This document shows positions 38,682-48,705 of a stretch of DNA of 64,000 nt, piece by piece. The notes under the pieces are model-generated. The model saw only the letters and a list, made by a program, of their open reading frames with translations, was not told the origin of the DNA and made no database searches. Source of the DNA: Synaphobranchus kaupii (lineage: Eukaryota; Chordata; Actinopteri; Anguilliformes; Synaphobranchidae); the NCBI GenBank assembly GCA_029718625.1, contig CM056395.1, forward strand, positions 21,868,244 to 21,932,243, in the 5' to 3' direction. A program made the position numbers and the translations under genes. Within the stretch, counting starts at the first letter, position 1. The number at the start of each line of letters is the position of its first letter.

Positions 38682-40529
38682 CCTGTTTTACACAAGCGCT
38701 GCAATATATGCAGAGGAAATTCATTTAGGTAGAAGCTGCTTGTAAGAGTTGGTCTTTGTTGCAGTATTGATTATGTGCTTTTGTGTTTAACAGTCCTCGT
38801 CTCTGTCGATCAATCTATAGTACCCCCAGTACATGGTATGAAGTAAAATGATCTCCACGTTGGGGAAGAGATGGACTCGATATTTGTAAACCACAGGAAA
38901 TGTTCATTACGCAGCGGTGCCGGGAACACGCACGCGTTGCCAAATGTTGGACGGACGCAGGGTGAAGTTCTCTTGCGCAGAAACCACGGTTAATTTCCCT
39001 CTGCGGTGAACGGTTCTCACACTGTCGTTACGCAGCATCTCAGGTCGGACATTATCTGTGCTCCCCAAAAGCACGAGCCCAAACGGCAACGTTTTTCACA
39101 CTTCCTCGTGTCTGAAAGGCTTCATACGTGAAGAACATGACTTTTGCGAAGAGTTTTGATTTTCGGTATGGTCCCTATTTTAGCACAGTGCCTTGTGTGT
39201 CCACGTAGGTCCTTTGGTATTTAACATGCCTCTCTCAAAAGGCACGTTTGAGAAGATTCTGCGTCTGTTTAAGAAGTTAAGCGCTCGTTTGAAGCAAAAG
39301 GTGAAAGGTGAATAAACATTACATTACATTATAGGCATTTAGCAGACGCTCTTATCCAGAGCGACTTACACAGTATTTGCATTTATACATAGTATCCATT
39401 TATGCAGCTGGATATATACTGAAGCAATGCAGGTGAAGTACCTTGCTCAAGGGTACAACGGCAGTGTCGTACCTGGGAATCGAACCTGCAACCTTTCGGT
39501 TACAAGCCCAGTTCCTTAACCACTGTGCTACACTGCCGCCCGGTACACTTGCCGTATTACCGCTAGGACTGTCCGATTGGGACACTCAGGAAGTGATGTT
39601 GAAAGCTGGTGGGGGGGGCGTGCTTACAGTACGCTCCACAAACACACACTCCACTGAGCACATTACGCACCCACGCGCTCTCACAGTCTGCCGGATACAC
39701 AGCTCTTTCTCTGGGGAGTTTACTGACTCCGTGCTGGAAGCACTTAGCCGTAGGGGACGGGGGAGCAAGGAAACCACCGATGGGAGGAGCTACATACATG
39801 TCATCCGCGACTCGTTTATTTTAAGCAATTATTATGTGTTGCTGAGGATTGTAGCTCCACCCATTAAGGTTTCCCCATCACACGTATTCCATATTCCGCG
39901 GTAGCCTAATGAGGTACACTGCATCAACCTAGTTGTGAGATCCCCCTACGCTTGCTTAAAGCGTGACTAAAGCCCATGGGAAATCTGTGTTTTTCCCCCA
40001 TCCACTGGCCAAACGAACGTAATTGCATTGCTGATCAGTGATTGGTACTCACTTGCACAGTTGGTACGTGTGACATCACAACTACCCAAAAGCACCAATT
40101 CAATTGGCCCAGACAACTTCAGTTCAATCTGCAGTTTTCAATATGAAAAGGGAGAAGAACTACAAATTGATAATTTAGTTTTTTTAAAGCGTTTGCGTAT
40201 AAGGTGGATGCTGATTCTGGAGCAGTGCTTAGCTCAGTTTGCTGTGGTATTTATCTAAACCCGATGCCGTAATGCTGCTGTAGAGCCTCACAGATAAGCT
40301 CGTTTTGTGCGTCTGTGTGCCCTCTTCGTTTTTTAAATAACATCATTTTGTGTCATATTTATTGCATCTCAAACAGACATCACTTTCAAACTGAACAGGT
40401 TTAGCGGTTTCTCTCTGATTTACTCAGCATCACTCAGCAGTCTCTCTCTATCTTTCTCCCTCCCCTCTCTCCCTCCTCTCTCGTTCTTTCCCTCCCTCTT
40501 TCTTTCCCTCTCACTTTCTCTCCTCTTTC

Positions 40530-40569
<40 letters not shown>

Positions 40570-43500
40570 CAGAAAACCTCACAATCAGATGAAGAACAGG
40601 TACAGCGACGTCCTCTGCCTCGACCAATCCCGCGTGAAGCTGAGCCCGCTGGACGATGAGGAGGATGAGGTACATGTCCTTCATCAGTGTCCTCCTCCTC
40701 CTCTTTACCATTCTAACTTCCATTGACTCGGTCTCATCTCCATGGGGTGAATAAACATTATATCATGTGACATAATGTGACTTCAACACCTGTTATAATT
40801 ATGAGATTATAATTATGAGACCTGTTATAATTCTTATGAGAATTGCTGAACGATAGCCATTTGCATTGATGGGGAGAAATTAACTTAAACCTGAACAAAA
40901 GGGGTTTATGCTTATTGGCTCCTCTGCTGGTCATTTCAGCTCTGTAGTGTCTGTAGTGGTGAAATATAGTAACTGCAGAAGTGTCTTGGGATGCAAGGGA
41001 CACCTTTTCTATGTAGCTTCCAAGCCAGTAGATTCAGCACTTGCTTTTACCACACAATGCCACTAGATGGCAGGAGAGGGCTAAAGGATACGTCTATCGC
41101 AACCTTAAAATAAAACCATTCATTTTGTGCATTTATTGTATGTGTATGTGCCTCACATAACTGGATTTAACTCACAATTTAACTGGCATTTCTGCAGTCC
41201 TCAGATTATATCAATGCAAGTTTTATGGACGGATACAAGAGAAGTAAAGCCTACATTGCCACTCAGGGTGAGCTGTTATTTTGTTGTTAATTTTTATTTT
41301 AAAAACTAAACACCAGTTATTTTTATTTGTAGTCTTGTGCTTTAGTAACGGGAGAAAATGATCAAAAAGAATCTCTTTTTTTTTGTTTCCACTAGACTAG
41401 ATCGTTTTAGAAATTTAACATGACAGTGAACCGCACGCCAGTTAACTAACCTTGTTTTTATTTTGTTTTAAACGTCAGTTAGCAGTGTGAGCTAGCAGCC
41501 AGTGTTTAACGTTCCCTGAACATTTATTTATTTACGTCTCAGGCCCTTTGCCAAAAACATACGGCGACTTCTGGCGCATGGTGTGGGAACAAATGGTGCT
41601 GATCATCGTCATGACGACAAGGTGAAGAAACGCACTCAGTGTTCTTTGGTTAATCACAATAGCGGATTGTTACAAATGTTTTCAGGGATGGTAAAAAATA
41701 TAGTGAATATTTAAATCTATGTAATGTGTGACTGGCCACACACTCATTTAATGTCCAGAATATGGTAATTTATTGCTGTTAGAATGGCGGAAATGCATAC
41801 TTGTATATAGATATATGCAGACGTATATGTAGATAAATGCACACATATACAGTGCATCCGGAAAGTATTCACAGCGCTTCACTTTTTCCACATTTTGTTC
41901 TGTTACAGCCTTATTCCAGAATTGATTAAATTCATTTTTTCCCTCAAAATTCTACACACAACACCCCATAATGACAAATTTTTTTGAGATTTTTGCAAAT
42001 TTATTAAAAATAAAAAACGAAAATTTCTCATTTACATAAGTATTCATACCCTTTGCTTTAACGTATTTTTAAAGTATCATATTTCATATTTGGTCGCATA
42101 TCCTTTACATGCTGTTACTTCCTGAAGTCTGTGACCATCAACATCAAAAAACTGTCGATATCTTATTTTCAGGTACTGTTACAAGCGATACTATAACCTC
42201 TCTGCATTTGAATGGATCTCTATGGAAATTGGGGGGTGAGACTAGATTCAGCTGTAAATTACACTGGTACAGTATGGAACACATGGCTGGCTAAATGGCT
42301 GTAAGTTATCAAGGGTCTGAGCTATCAAACGAGCCCCAAACCATCACTGTTGCCAGATATGGAGTAGATGTGGATGGATCACTGCAAGGGTTATTTCTCC
42401 GGACTCATTTTCCTATAGAACTCTATGGGGAAAAAAGTCAGGAGAAACAACCCTTAAAGTGATCCATCCACATCTACTCCATATCTGGCAACAGAGTGAT
42501 GGTTTGGGGCTCGTTTGATAGCTCAGACCCTTGATAACTTACAGCCATTTAGCCAGCCATGTGTTCCATACTGTACCAGTGTAATTTACAGCTGAATCTA
42601 GTCTCACCCCCCAATTTCCATAGAGATCCATTCAAATGCAGAGAGGTTATAGTATCGCTTGTAACAGTACCTGAAAATAAGATATCGACAGTTTTTTGAT
42701 GTTGATGGTCACAGACTTCAGGAAGTAACAGCATGTAAAGGATATGCGACCAAATATGAAATATGATACTTTAAAAATACGTTAAAGCAAAGGGTATGAA
42801 TACTTATGTAAATGAGAAATTTTATTTTTTTATTTTTAATAAATTTGCAAAAATCTCAAAAAAACTTTTTTCACATTGTCATTATGGGGTGTTGTGTGTA
42901 GAATTTTGAGGGAAAAAATGAATTTAATCAATTTTGGAATAAGGCGGTAACAGAACAAAATGTGGAAAAAGTGAAGCGCTGTGAATACTTTCTGGATGCA
43001 CTGTATGCACTGTCTGATATGTAATGGTAAGAGTGAGTGACAGGAACTCTATGGTTTCAGGGTGGTGGAGCGGGGGCGGGTCAAATGCGGGCAGTACTGG
43101 CCGCTGGAGGCGGGCCGCGCCCAGGAACACGGGCACTTCCTGGTCAGGAACGTCCGAATCGAGATGTTCCAGGACTTCAAGCTGTCACACCTGGAGCTCT
43201 GCAACAGTGAGGTGAGGAGGCTGATAACACACACACTCATACTCTCACACGCACGCACGCACACACACAAACACACACGCACACACACACACACACACTC
43301 ATACTCTCACACGCACACACACACCCTCTCTCTGACTCCCAAAAGCATGCCCTGTGAGAAGCACTTATTTGTGGTGTGTGTAACGGTCTCTGTCTAATAA
43401 TGAGGCCAGATGTTATTAATGAGTGCTGTTATTATAGACCTGGGAAGGCCTGTGCTCCCTGTGGTTCGGCTGGATCTCTACACACGCTGGGCTTTGGGAC

Positions 43501-44263
43501 TGGTCTCAGTCTAAGCAGTGTTTCCACTCAGAATCTCAAATCACCTTGTTCTTTCCAGCATGTAAAGCATAATGCTGCAAGTACACTATGGAAGCCGTCC
43601 AGATAAAGCAAGGTTCATTTACACCTCGGGAGTTTTTCATGTGGATAATGACCTTTTTTTGTGTGAAAATGTTTCTTTGTGAAAATATCCCTGCAAATTT
43701 GGCTATTCATCGGTAGTCTTCATTATTGGCTTGTGATTGGTGGGTGTTTTTAGGTATCGTCATATCAGGAAGTGTAAGCGTAGTTCTATTTTAGTGAAGC
43801 CACAAAGGCAGTAATCTCTCACCCTCTCTCTCCCTCTTTCTTACTCTGTGGTTTTTAACAGACGGGGGAGTGTCGGGACGTGGCTCACTACCTGTACGTG
43901 AGCTGGCCCGATTTCGGCGTTCCCAAGTCGGCCTCAGCCATGCTGGACTTCCGGGCCCAGGTCAAGCAGCACCAGGAGGCCGCGTTCCAGGCCATCGGCG
44001 CTGACTGGTCGGGGTCTCCGCAGGGCCCCCCTGTGGTGGTCCACTGTAGTGCAGGCATCGGAAGAACCGGTACTTCCCTCCCGCCACACCCTTGGGGCTG
44101 GGGTCATACGAGCACTTATTTACAATTTACATTCATGTAACCATCTATCTCCTTCGCCCTTTTCCAAGCACCTATCTCTCTATCTCCTTCCCCCTTTCTC
44201 TCTCTCCTTTCCCCTTAAGCACCTCTCTCTCTTTCTCTCTCTCGCTCCCCACCCAACCTAAGC

Positions 44264-44304
<41 letters not shown>

Positions 44305-44388
44305 CTTCCCCCTTTCTCTCATCTCTCTCCTTTCACCTATCTTAAGCACCTCTCTCTCTCTCTCTCTCGCTCTCGCTCCCCAACCTAA

Positions 44389-44427
<39 letters not shown>

Positions 44428-44687
44428 CACCCAACCTAAGCACCTCTCTCTCTCTCTCCCCAGGTACCTTTTGCACTCTGGACATTTGCCTGTCTCGGCT
44501 GGAGGACGTGGGGACGGTGGACGTGAAGCAGACGGTGCGTCGCATGCGCACGCAGCGTGCCTTTAGCATCCAGACCTGGGACCAGTACTACTTCTGCTAC
44601 ACGGCCGTGATCGAGTACGCCCAGCGCCGCAGCCTGCTGGCCCCCGTCGAGTGGTCCGACTCCGACCTGGAGACGGACAGCGAGTGA
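22052..44687 (+). CDS. ptpn9: Tyrosine-protein phosphatase non-receptor type 9 (MEG2-like), complete, 13 exons
   Basis: A cytosolic protein-tyrosine phosphatase whose N-terminal SEC14/CRAL-TRIO domain binds phosphoinositides and directs it to secretory vesicles. Exons: 22052-22084, 24830-24970, 27025-27114, 27492-27616, 28462-28567, 35329-35439, 37242-38053, 40573-40669, 41198-41267, 41543-41621, 43061-43211, 43862-44069, 44464-44687 (TGA). Phases are consistent throughout, giving about 748 residues against 593 in human PTPN9. [28 protein letters not shown]; core: [36 protein letters not shown] motifs: [40 protein letters not shown], the WPD loop SWPDFGVP, the P-loop [11 protein letters not shown] and the late motif [16 protein letters not shown]. 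The extra length is a linker in exon 7. All catalytic residues are present. The start was chosen at the first ATG of a short GC-rich exon. It may be one of two fish ohnologues. Confidence 0.92.
22085..24560 (+). other. ptpn9 intron 1 with an AACGTT-rich section
   Basis: No exon is seen. Between about 22360 and 23040 the words TAACGTTA and GCTAACGTTAGC-like variants recur at least eight times. The rest is unremarkable. Confidence 0.6.
24541..24844 (+). repeat. 53-bp minisatellite that includes the ptpn9 exon 2 acceptor
   Basis: Five tandem copies plus the true junction, at exact 53-bp spacing: junction-equivalent bases at 24565, 24618, 24671, 24724, 24777 and the real exon start 24830. Each copy resembles GCTGGGTCAG|GCTGTGGAGG, so the last intron bases and the first ~15 exon bases are repeated. 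The copy at 24671 has lost the AG. Confidence 0.93.
25609..25943. mobile_element. hAT-like MITE with exact 8-bp target-site duplication
   Basis: The element at 25617-25935 starts TAGGGGTGTGAC and ends with the complement of TAGGGATGTGCAAAA. It is flanked by AACTCAAC at 25609-25616 and 25936-25943. The interior repeats AAACGTTTAACC-type words in both orientations. It lies in ptpn9 intron 2. Confidence 0.88.
25980..26018 (+). repeat. (TC)n microsatellite
   Basis: A pyrimidine dinucleotide run in ptpn9 intron 2. Confidence 0.95.
26768..26965. mobile_element. hAT-like MITE (second family)
   Basis: The element at 26776-26957 begins CAGGGGTCTCAAAACTCCAG and ends with the inverted equivalent (GAGATCCCTG). 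It is flanked by GTCTAAGC and GTCTCAGC, a 7/8 match. It is related to the elements at 52309 and 53238. Confidence 0.8.
28748..33890 (+). repeat. 5.1 kb minisatellite, 31/34-bp units, in ptpn9 intron 5
   Basis: About 160 tandem units, consensus GTAATGGGTATGAGAGTATA plus GTGCTGTAAGTG, with or without an extra GCA. Rare variants recur at fixed larger spacing: AGAATATAG at 29209, 30271, 31593 and 32463; GTAACG at 29615, 30714 and 32036. This indicates block duplication of about 1.3 kb. Confidence 0.98.
33891..35236 (+). other. Rest of ptpn9 intron 5; LINE-like 3' tail fragment
   Basis: No exon is seen. Around 34380-34465 the sequence TATTTACCTGGGTAAATAAA resembles the 3' end of fish L2-type LINEs. 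The remainder is unremarkable. Confidence 0.45.
35237..35316 (+). repeat. 18-bp pyrimidine-rich repeat abutting the ptpn9 exon 6 acceptor
   Basis: Four copies of GTGCTGATCCCTTCCTCT at 18-bp spacing end about 15 bp before the acceptor at 35327-35328 and form an extended pyrimidine tract. Confidence 0.85.
35947..36805 (+). repeat. 11-bp minisatellite, about 77 units
   Basis: Units CCCTGTCCTTA, CCCTGGCCTTA and ACCTGGCCTTA fill most of the intron between ptpn9 exons 6 and 7. The + strand is C-rich and the minus strand has spaced GG/GGG runs. It resembles but does not match telomeric CCCTAA. Confidence 0.97.
36925..37240 (+). repeat. TG-rich microsatellite and 26-bp repeat up to the ptpn9 exon 7 acceptor
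   Basis: A (TG)n core at about 37040-37105 is followed by about four ~26-bp units containing GTTTACATACGTGTGTTTGC. The array runs to the acceptor at 37240-37241 with only a minimal pyrimidine stretch (GTCCAG). Confidence 0.9.
37242..38053 (+). other. ptpn9: ptpn9 exon 7: end of SEC14 domain plus expanded acidic linker
   Basis: An 812-nt exon. The first ~45 residues finish the lipid-binding domain ([18 protein letters not shown]). About 165 residues follow of low-complexity, Asn/Gly/Pro/Asp/Glu-rich sequence with a Gln tract and nine consecutive Glu. The last ~45 residues ([20 protein letters not shown]) match human PTPN9 just before the PTP domain. The linker is far longer than in human and very GC rich, so it is probably disordered. 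Confidence 0.85.
38355..38525 (+). repeat. 54-bp tandem repeat, three copies
   Basis: Copies start at 38355, 38409 and 38463, with a partial copy at 38517, in ptpn9 intron 7. Each has CTGTCCTCTCCTGTTGGTGAGT. A (CA)n run follows at 38644-38679. Confidence 0.92.
39314..39541 (-). mobile_element. Full-length tRNA-derived SINE, reverse orientation
   Basis: Reverse-strand copy of the 15806 SINE: tail at 39314-39370 (AGCAGACGCTCTTATCCAGA as read on +), tRNA-like head ending near 39541. It lies in ptpn9 intron 7. Confidence 0.92.
40436..40566 (+). repeat. (CT)n-rich tract before ptpn9 exon 8
   Basis: Long pyrimidine-rich microsatellite forming an exaggerated polypyrimidine tract before the acceptor at 40571-40572. 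Confidence 0.9.
41848..43005. mobile_element. 1.15 kb near-perfect palindromic Tc1-type foldback element
   Basis: TA-bounded element with ends CAGTGCATCCGGAAAGTATT and its near-complement at 42985-43003. The two arms are inverted copies centred at about 42421, and each encodes the same 61-codon ORF (42109-42294 + and 42549-42734 -). No transposase is present. It lies in ptpn9 intron 10, ending 57 bp before exon 11. Confidence 0.93.
43228..43326 (+). repeat. (CA)n imperfect microsatellite
   Basis: CA-rich repeat with ACTCATACTCTCACACGC duplicates, just after the donor of ptpn9 exon 11 (43211). Confidence 0.9.
44045..44065 (+). other. ptpn9: PTP P-loop Cys to Arg (active site)
   Basis: Codons for CSAGIGR: the nucleophilic Cys is TGT at 44045-44047 and the phosphate-binding Arg is AGA at 44063-44065. 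The preceding His is at 44042-44044. The intron follows two codons later in phase 1. Confidence 0.93.
44157..44462 (+). repeat. (CT)n with CCCAACCTAAGCACC spacer units, up to the ptpn9 last-exon acceptor
   Basis: Several units of a long CT run followed by CCCCACCCAACCTAAGCACC. The final unit reads CTCTCCCCAG and is the acceptor at 44462-44463. Upstream copies have CCCCACC, so the AG is absent there. Confidence 0.88.
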
Positions 44688-46320
44688 CCCGTCCCCCTGA
44701 AAAAACACAGAGGGGGAGGAGGAGGAAAAAAATCCACCCCTCTGCCTTTCCAGCTTTTTAAAGGACTGACCGCCAATCAGAATCAAGGGGCGTGTCTTAC
44801 GAGTTGTAGCATTTTATATTGACTTGCACATGTGGAATGGCAAACTTGAACCTTTGTATCTTAGTTTTTTGTTTGTTTGTTTTTTTTTCTTTTTTCGCTT
44901 AAACTAAACCCTACCCCCCTACCCCCCGCCCCCCCCCCCCCCCCTCCAACTTACACCATTTTGTTTGATTTCAAACAAAAAAAGAAAACTTGAACAAATT
45001 TTTTGAGAAAGTGATAATATATTAGTCTGTTTAGTCTTGGTCCATCTTCTGTTCTTGTAGTTATTTTGTCGTGTTTTTTTACGTGCGTGCCGTGTGTTTT
45101 GTATTTTTGTATTTTTTGTTCATATGTAGACTAACCTTCAAGCCAAAGGTATCACCTTGAATGCTTCTCTTGACCTTAGTTGTAAGCCCTTACATATTCA
45201 TGTAACGTACATTTATATACTGTGCATAACAGCCTTTGACAAAAAGCCTTGTTTTAATATAATAGACATAACATTGTTAACAAATGTATAAATATATAGA
45301 TATATATAGTGGATTATCTTATTCCGACAAATCACAGAGATTAAGATACACATACTCTATTGTAAACCTGTGTGCTTTGTCAGGTTTTACATCATCTCAA
45401 AACAGTGTTTTCACTGGTTTCATGACAAGCGTGCATAAGTTGGCCTTAAACTAATTTTGTTTCATTACACTGCCTGTACTTCTGATCCATGCAGTGTTGC
45501 ATTGTGGGGTTCATCCAGCCTCAGTATTATTGTGCCTTCAGGCTTGCCAAGTGTGCATACAGGCCTAATAGCAATCAGTCTAAATCAATCAGATTATTTT
45601 TTACTTTTATTTTTTTGTAATCTCAGGGGTACATTTTAGTGTGTGCTAGTGTCAAAATGTCTCTTGGTTCACCTCTGCTAATCTTTTTATTTTAAGAACG
45701 TTTTTTTTTCTGGTATTTTATACAACATACAATATTTTATCATGTTTTATTTGTGTGCGTTTGCAAAACTTTGACAGTATTGATAATGAATGTTGGTACG
45801 ATGCTAAAACGACAACAGAAATATTTTATTTTGATTTGATAAGCTAAAAAGAAGCTAAATGAGAAAAAGAAAATCTATTTTGGAGTTATGTTGAAGGTTT
45901 ATGTTTGGATGATGCTACTTGGCATGGTTATGGGAGACTGACCACCGTTTCTTGACAATGAATAGTGAACCCTGTTATTTTTTTTTTTTTGCCATTAAGT
46001 TTTTTTTAAAGAACTCTGCTCATATTGTGAAACGGTTACTTGTGGTGAGAGTCTGCACTCGGAAACCAGAGAGAACACAAAGACAAACTGTCACCGCAAA
46101 GGAAAAACAAATCCTGCCATTCGTCTCCCATTTCGTTTTCTTAGACGTTCTTTTGTGGCGGCGTCTCGGAGAGCGTGGTGCAAGAAAAGCCAACGCTAGA
46201 GGAATGTGCCCTGTGGCCGAGACCGTATCAATACTGCCTCGTCCAGCTCAGTGAAAGCCCTGAGCCAACGGCATCGGCCCATATCCTTCCACCAGACTGT
46301 TTCTGTCCTCATTAAAAAAG
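44688..46320 (+). terminator. ptpn9: ptpn9 3' UTR and candidate poly(A) signal
   Basis: AT-rich 3' UTR with a C run at about 44926-44944 and several T runs. No AATAAA is seen on + before an ATTAAA at 46311-46316, which is followed by a GT/T-rich stretch suited to cleavage. Confidence 0.5.
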
Positions 46321-46340
46321 GTCATAGAAGTTGGCAAGTC

Positions 46341-47088
46341 TTTATTTGTGTTCTGGGAAGTGGAGGATGGGAGTCTTGACCCTTTATTCCTATTGGACAG
46401 GCTGGAATTGGGGGATTCCTATTGGACAGACTGGAATCGGAGGATTCCGGGCTAAGGTATGTGAGTAGAAAGGGCTTTTATGCATCGCACAACTGGTCTT
46501 ATTGTTGCCTAGGGACACGGATTCGAATGTCAGCGTTGACCCTGTATCATGTACTGGGAGGCGGTGCTTCCAAGGAAGTGATGGTCTGGGGCGAGGTACG
46601 CTTTTCAAATTCGAATCAAAGGTGTTGTGTAGGGACAAACTAGTTTGATAAAGCAGCATGCGAAATTACAACAAAACATGAATATTGTAAACATTCATAA
46701 TATTTTCATAGTCACATAGAGGCCACATATTCTTGCCTGGAAGTGTAGTCTGCTTGCCTTTTTGAGCCAAATGCTGCCAAACGCTGCTTTTCAAAAAGAA
46801 CCTCATGAGAGCTTAACCGATCCAAAACTGTTGAAAGCGTACTCGGACAGGGAGTCCTGGCTTCAGGTTGCGTGTTAATGTCTGCAAAACAAATCCGAAA
46901 GAATGTGTGGAGTGAAACTGGAACCCTCCACAACCTTGAGCGACGCACAAAAAAAAGTGTTGACCTTCTTTTGTTTGCTTCAAGGAGGAATGAAGTCAAC
47001 TAGACAGTCTGCTTTAAAAAAAAACAAAAAAAAAAAAAACCTGTTAGGTTGCTGATTGGCTGGCTCAGATCCTGCAGGAGGTGCAGGA
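46341..47088 (-). terminator. thsd4: thsd4 3' UTR and candidate poly(A) signals
   Basis: On the minus strand AATAAA occurs at 46383-46388 and again at 46341-46346, about 700 nt after the thsd4 stop. They lie within 30-80 bp of the ptpn9 signal on the other strand. Confidence 0.5.
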
Positions 47089-48614
47089 TCACCTCCTGGC
47101 GAGCTGCACCTCCCTCTGGCTCACCCGGGTGCAGGAGACGCAGCAGGCTGTTTTGTAGTAGGAGTACACGCACAGGCGCGCCTGCACCACCACGTTGCAG
47201 TTGTAGTACATGTCCCGACAGTTCTCATCTAGGGGGGAGGAGAGAGGCCAGGTTTGGAATATGGGCACTCACACCGGTAGGTCAGAATTAATGGGATTTT
47301 GACCAACTGCATTGCTTATATTTGCATTAGATAAATGACATTACATAGCATTAGTTTATATTGGGCTTGTCTTGATGCACGTTTTTAATAGGTGAATGTC
47401 GTTTTCTGAGCAATATAGTGTAGACCTCTACACAGTGGGTGAGTGTTACAGTACTAAATGTCTTAATATAAATGCAAAGAGGAATGATTAATGAGGTAAT
47501 GGAGCGGAGTTAGCATGCGTTTAGCCGCTCGTGGTTGGAGCGGTATTAGAGCGAGCGGGATTACCGAATTCAGGGATGCAGGGGTGCGAGTTGCACCCCT
47601 CGCGCTCCTCCGGGATGAGGGAGGGATCACAGCCGGCGCTCTGGGTCATGTCGTCGGCCAGGCAACGCACCTCTCGTACCCGGTACCCCCCCCTCGCAGG
47701 AACGAGAGCACTGCGGAGATAAGGGACCCGTTTTTTGCCGTTTGTGATCGTTATGAGCATATGAAAAAAAGGGGATGTGATGTCATGCTTGGTGCGCTCT
47801 AGGGGGGGCTGATTTCACTTCCTGTGGAGGGGGGGGGGGGGGTTCTGTATAAAAATGGCTACAATTGCTGCGTGGTTCACTCAATATGGATGTAAACGCC
47901 CCCTCAAATTAAAGAAGAACGTCTATCTCTAACATCATAGTCACTGTTCCATTTCAAATCCAATGTGCTGGAGTACAGAGCCAAAACAACAAGAAAAAAA
48001 TGTGCCACTGCTGTTGAAATACATTTGGACTGCCCTGTAAATGTACCTGGTTCGGGGGGATATTACAACCAAAAGAGGTGCCAAAAACACCAAGAACAAG
48101 GTTATTATTCTAATCGCATCAGATGATGTGGCCTTGGCAGAAAGCAGTCATATCCCAATGTTGGCCAGGGAGCTATACGTGGGAGGGAGATGGTGGGGTG
48201 GGGACAGACAGAGAGACAGACAGGCTCATTGTTCTGGGTGTTTTTACAGGATTAAAAAGTTTGGCAGTTTAGCGAAGGGTAATCAGGGGCAGTTAATCCA
48301 TTGTGCCATGGGGTGGCAGCACTGCTCTTGTGCCCATCGTTATGAAGAGCGCTGATGTGCGAATGGCGATAATGGCGCCACTCACCGAGCTCCACTCTGT
48401 GCTGAACCACTTGGCCCCGCACCTCTTGAGCTGGCAGGCGCGGGCGCTGGGAGGGCGGGGCAGGTGGGCGCAGTCAGAGGGCGTGGTCACTCCCAGGGTG
48501 CCGTTGGTGTGCAGCAGGCAGACGGTTGTGCGGGTCTGTGTGCCGTTTCCACACTCTACAGAGCACTGGGGAAACAGCAGCACGCCTTACTAAGAGCCAC
48601 AGCTCCACTCAATA

Positions 48615-48705
<91 letters not shown>

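Noticed and set aside
42109..42734. Identical 61-codon ORFs on both strands
   Set aside because: They are the two arms of the palindromic element; neither resembles a transposase or other protein.
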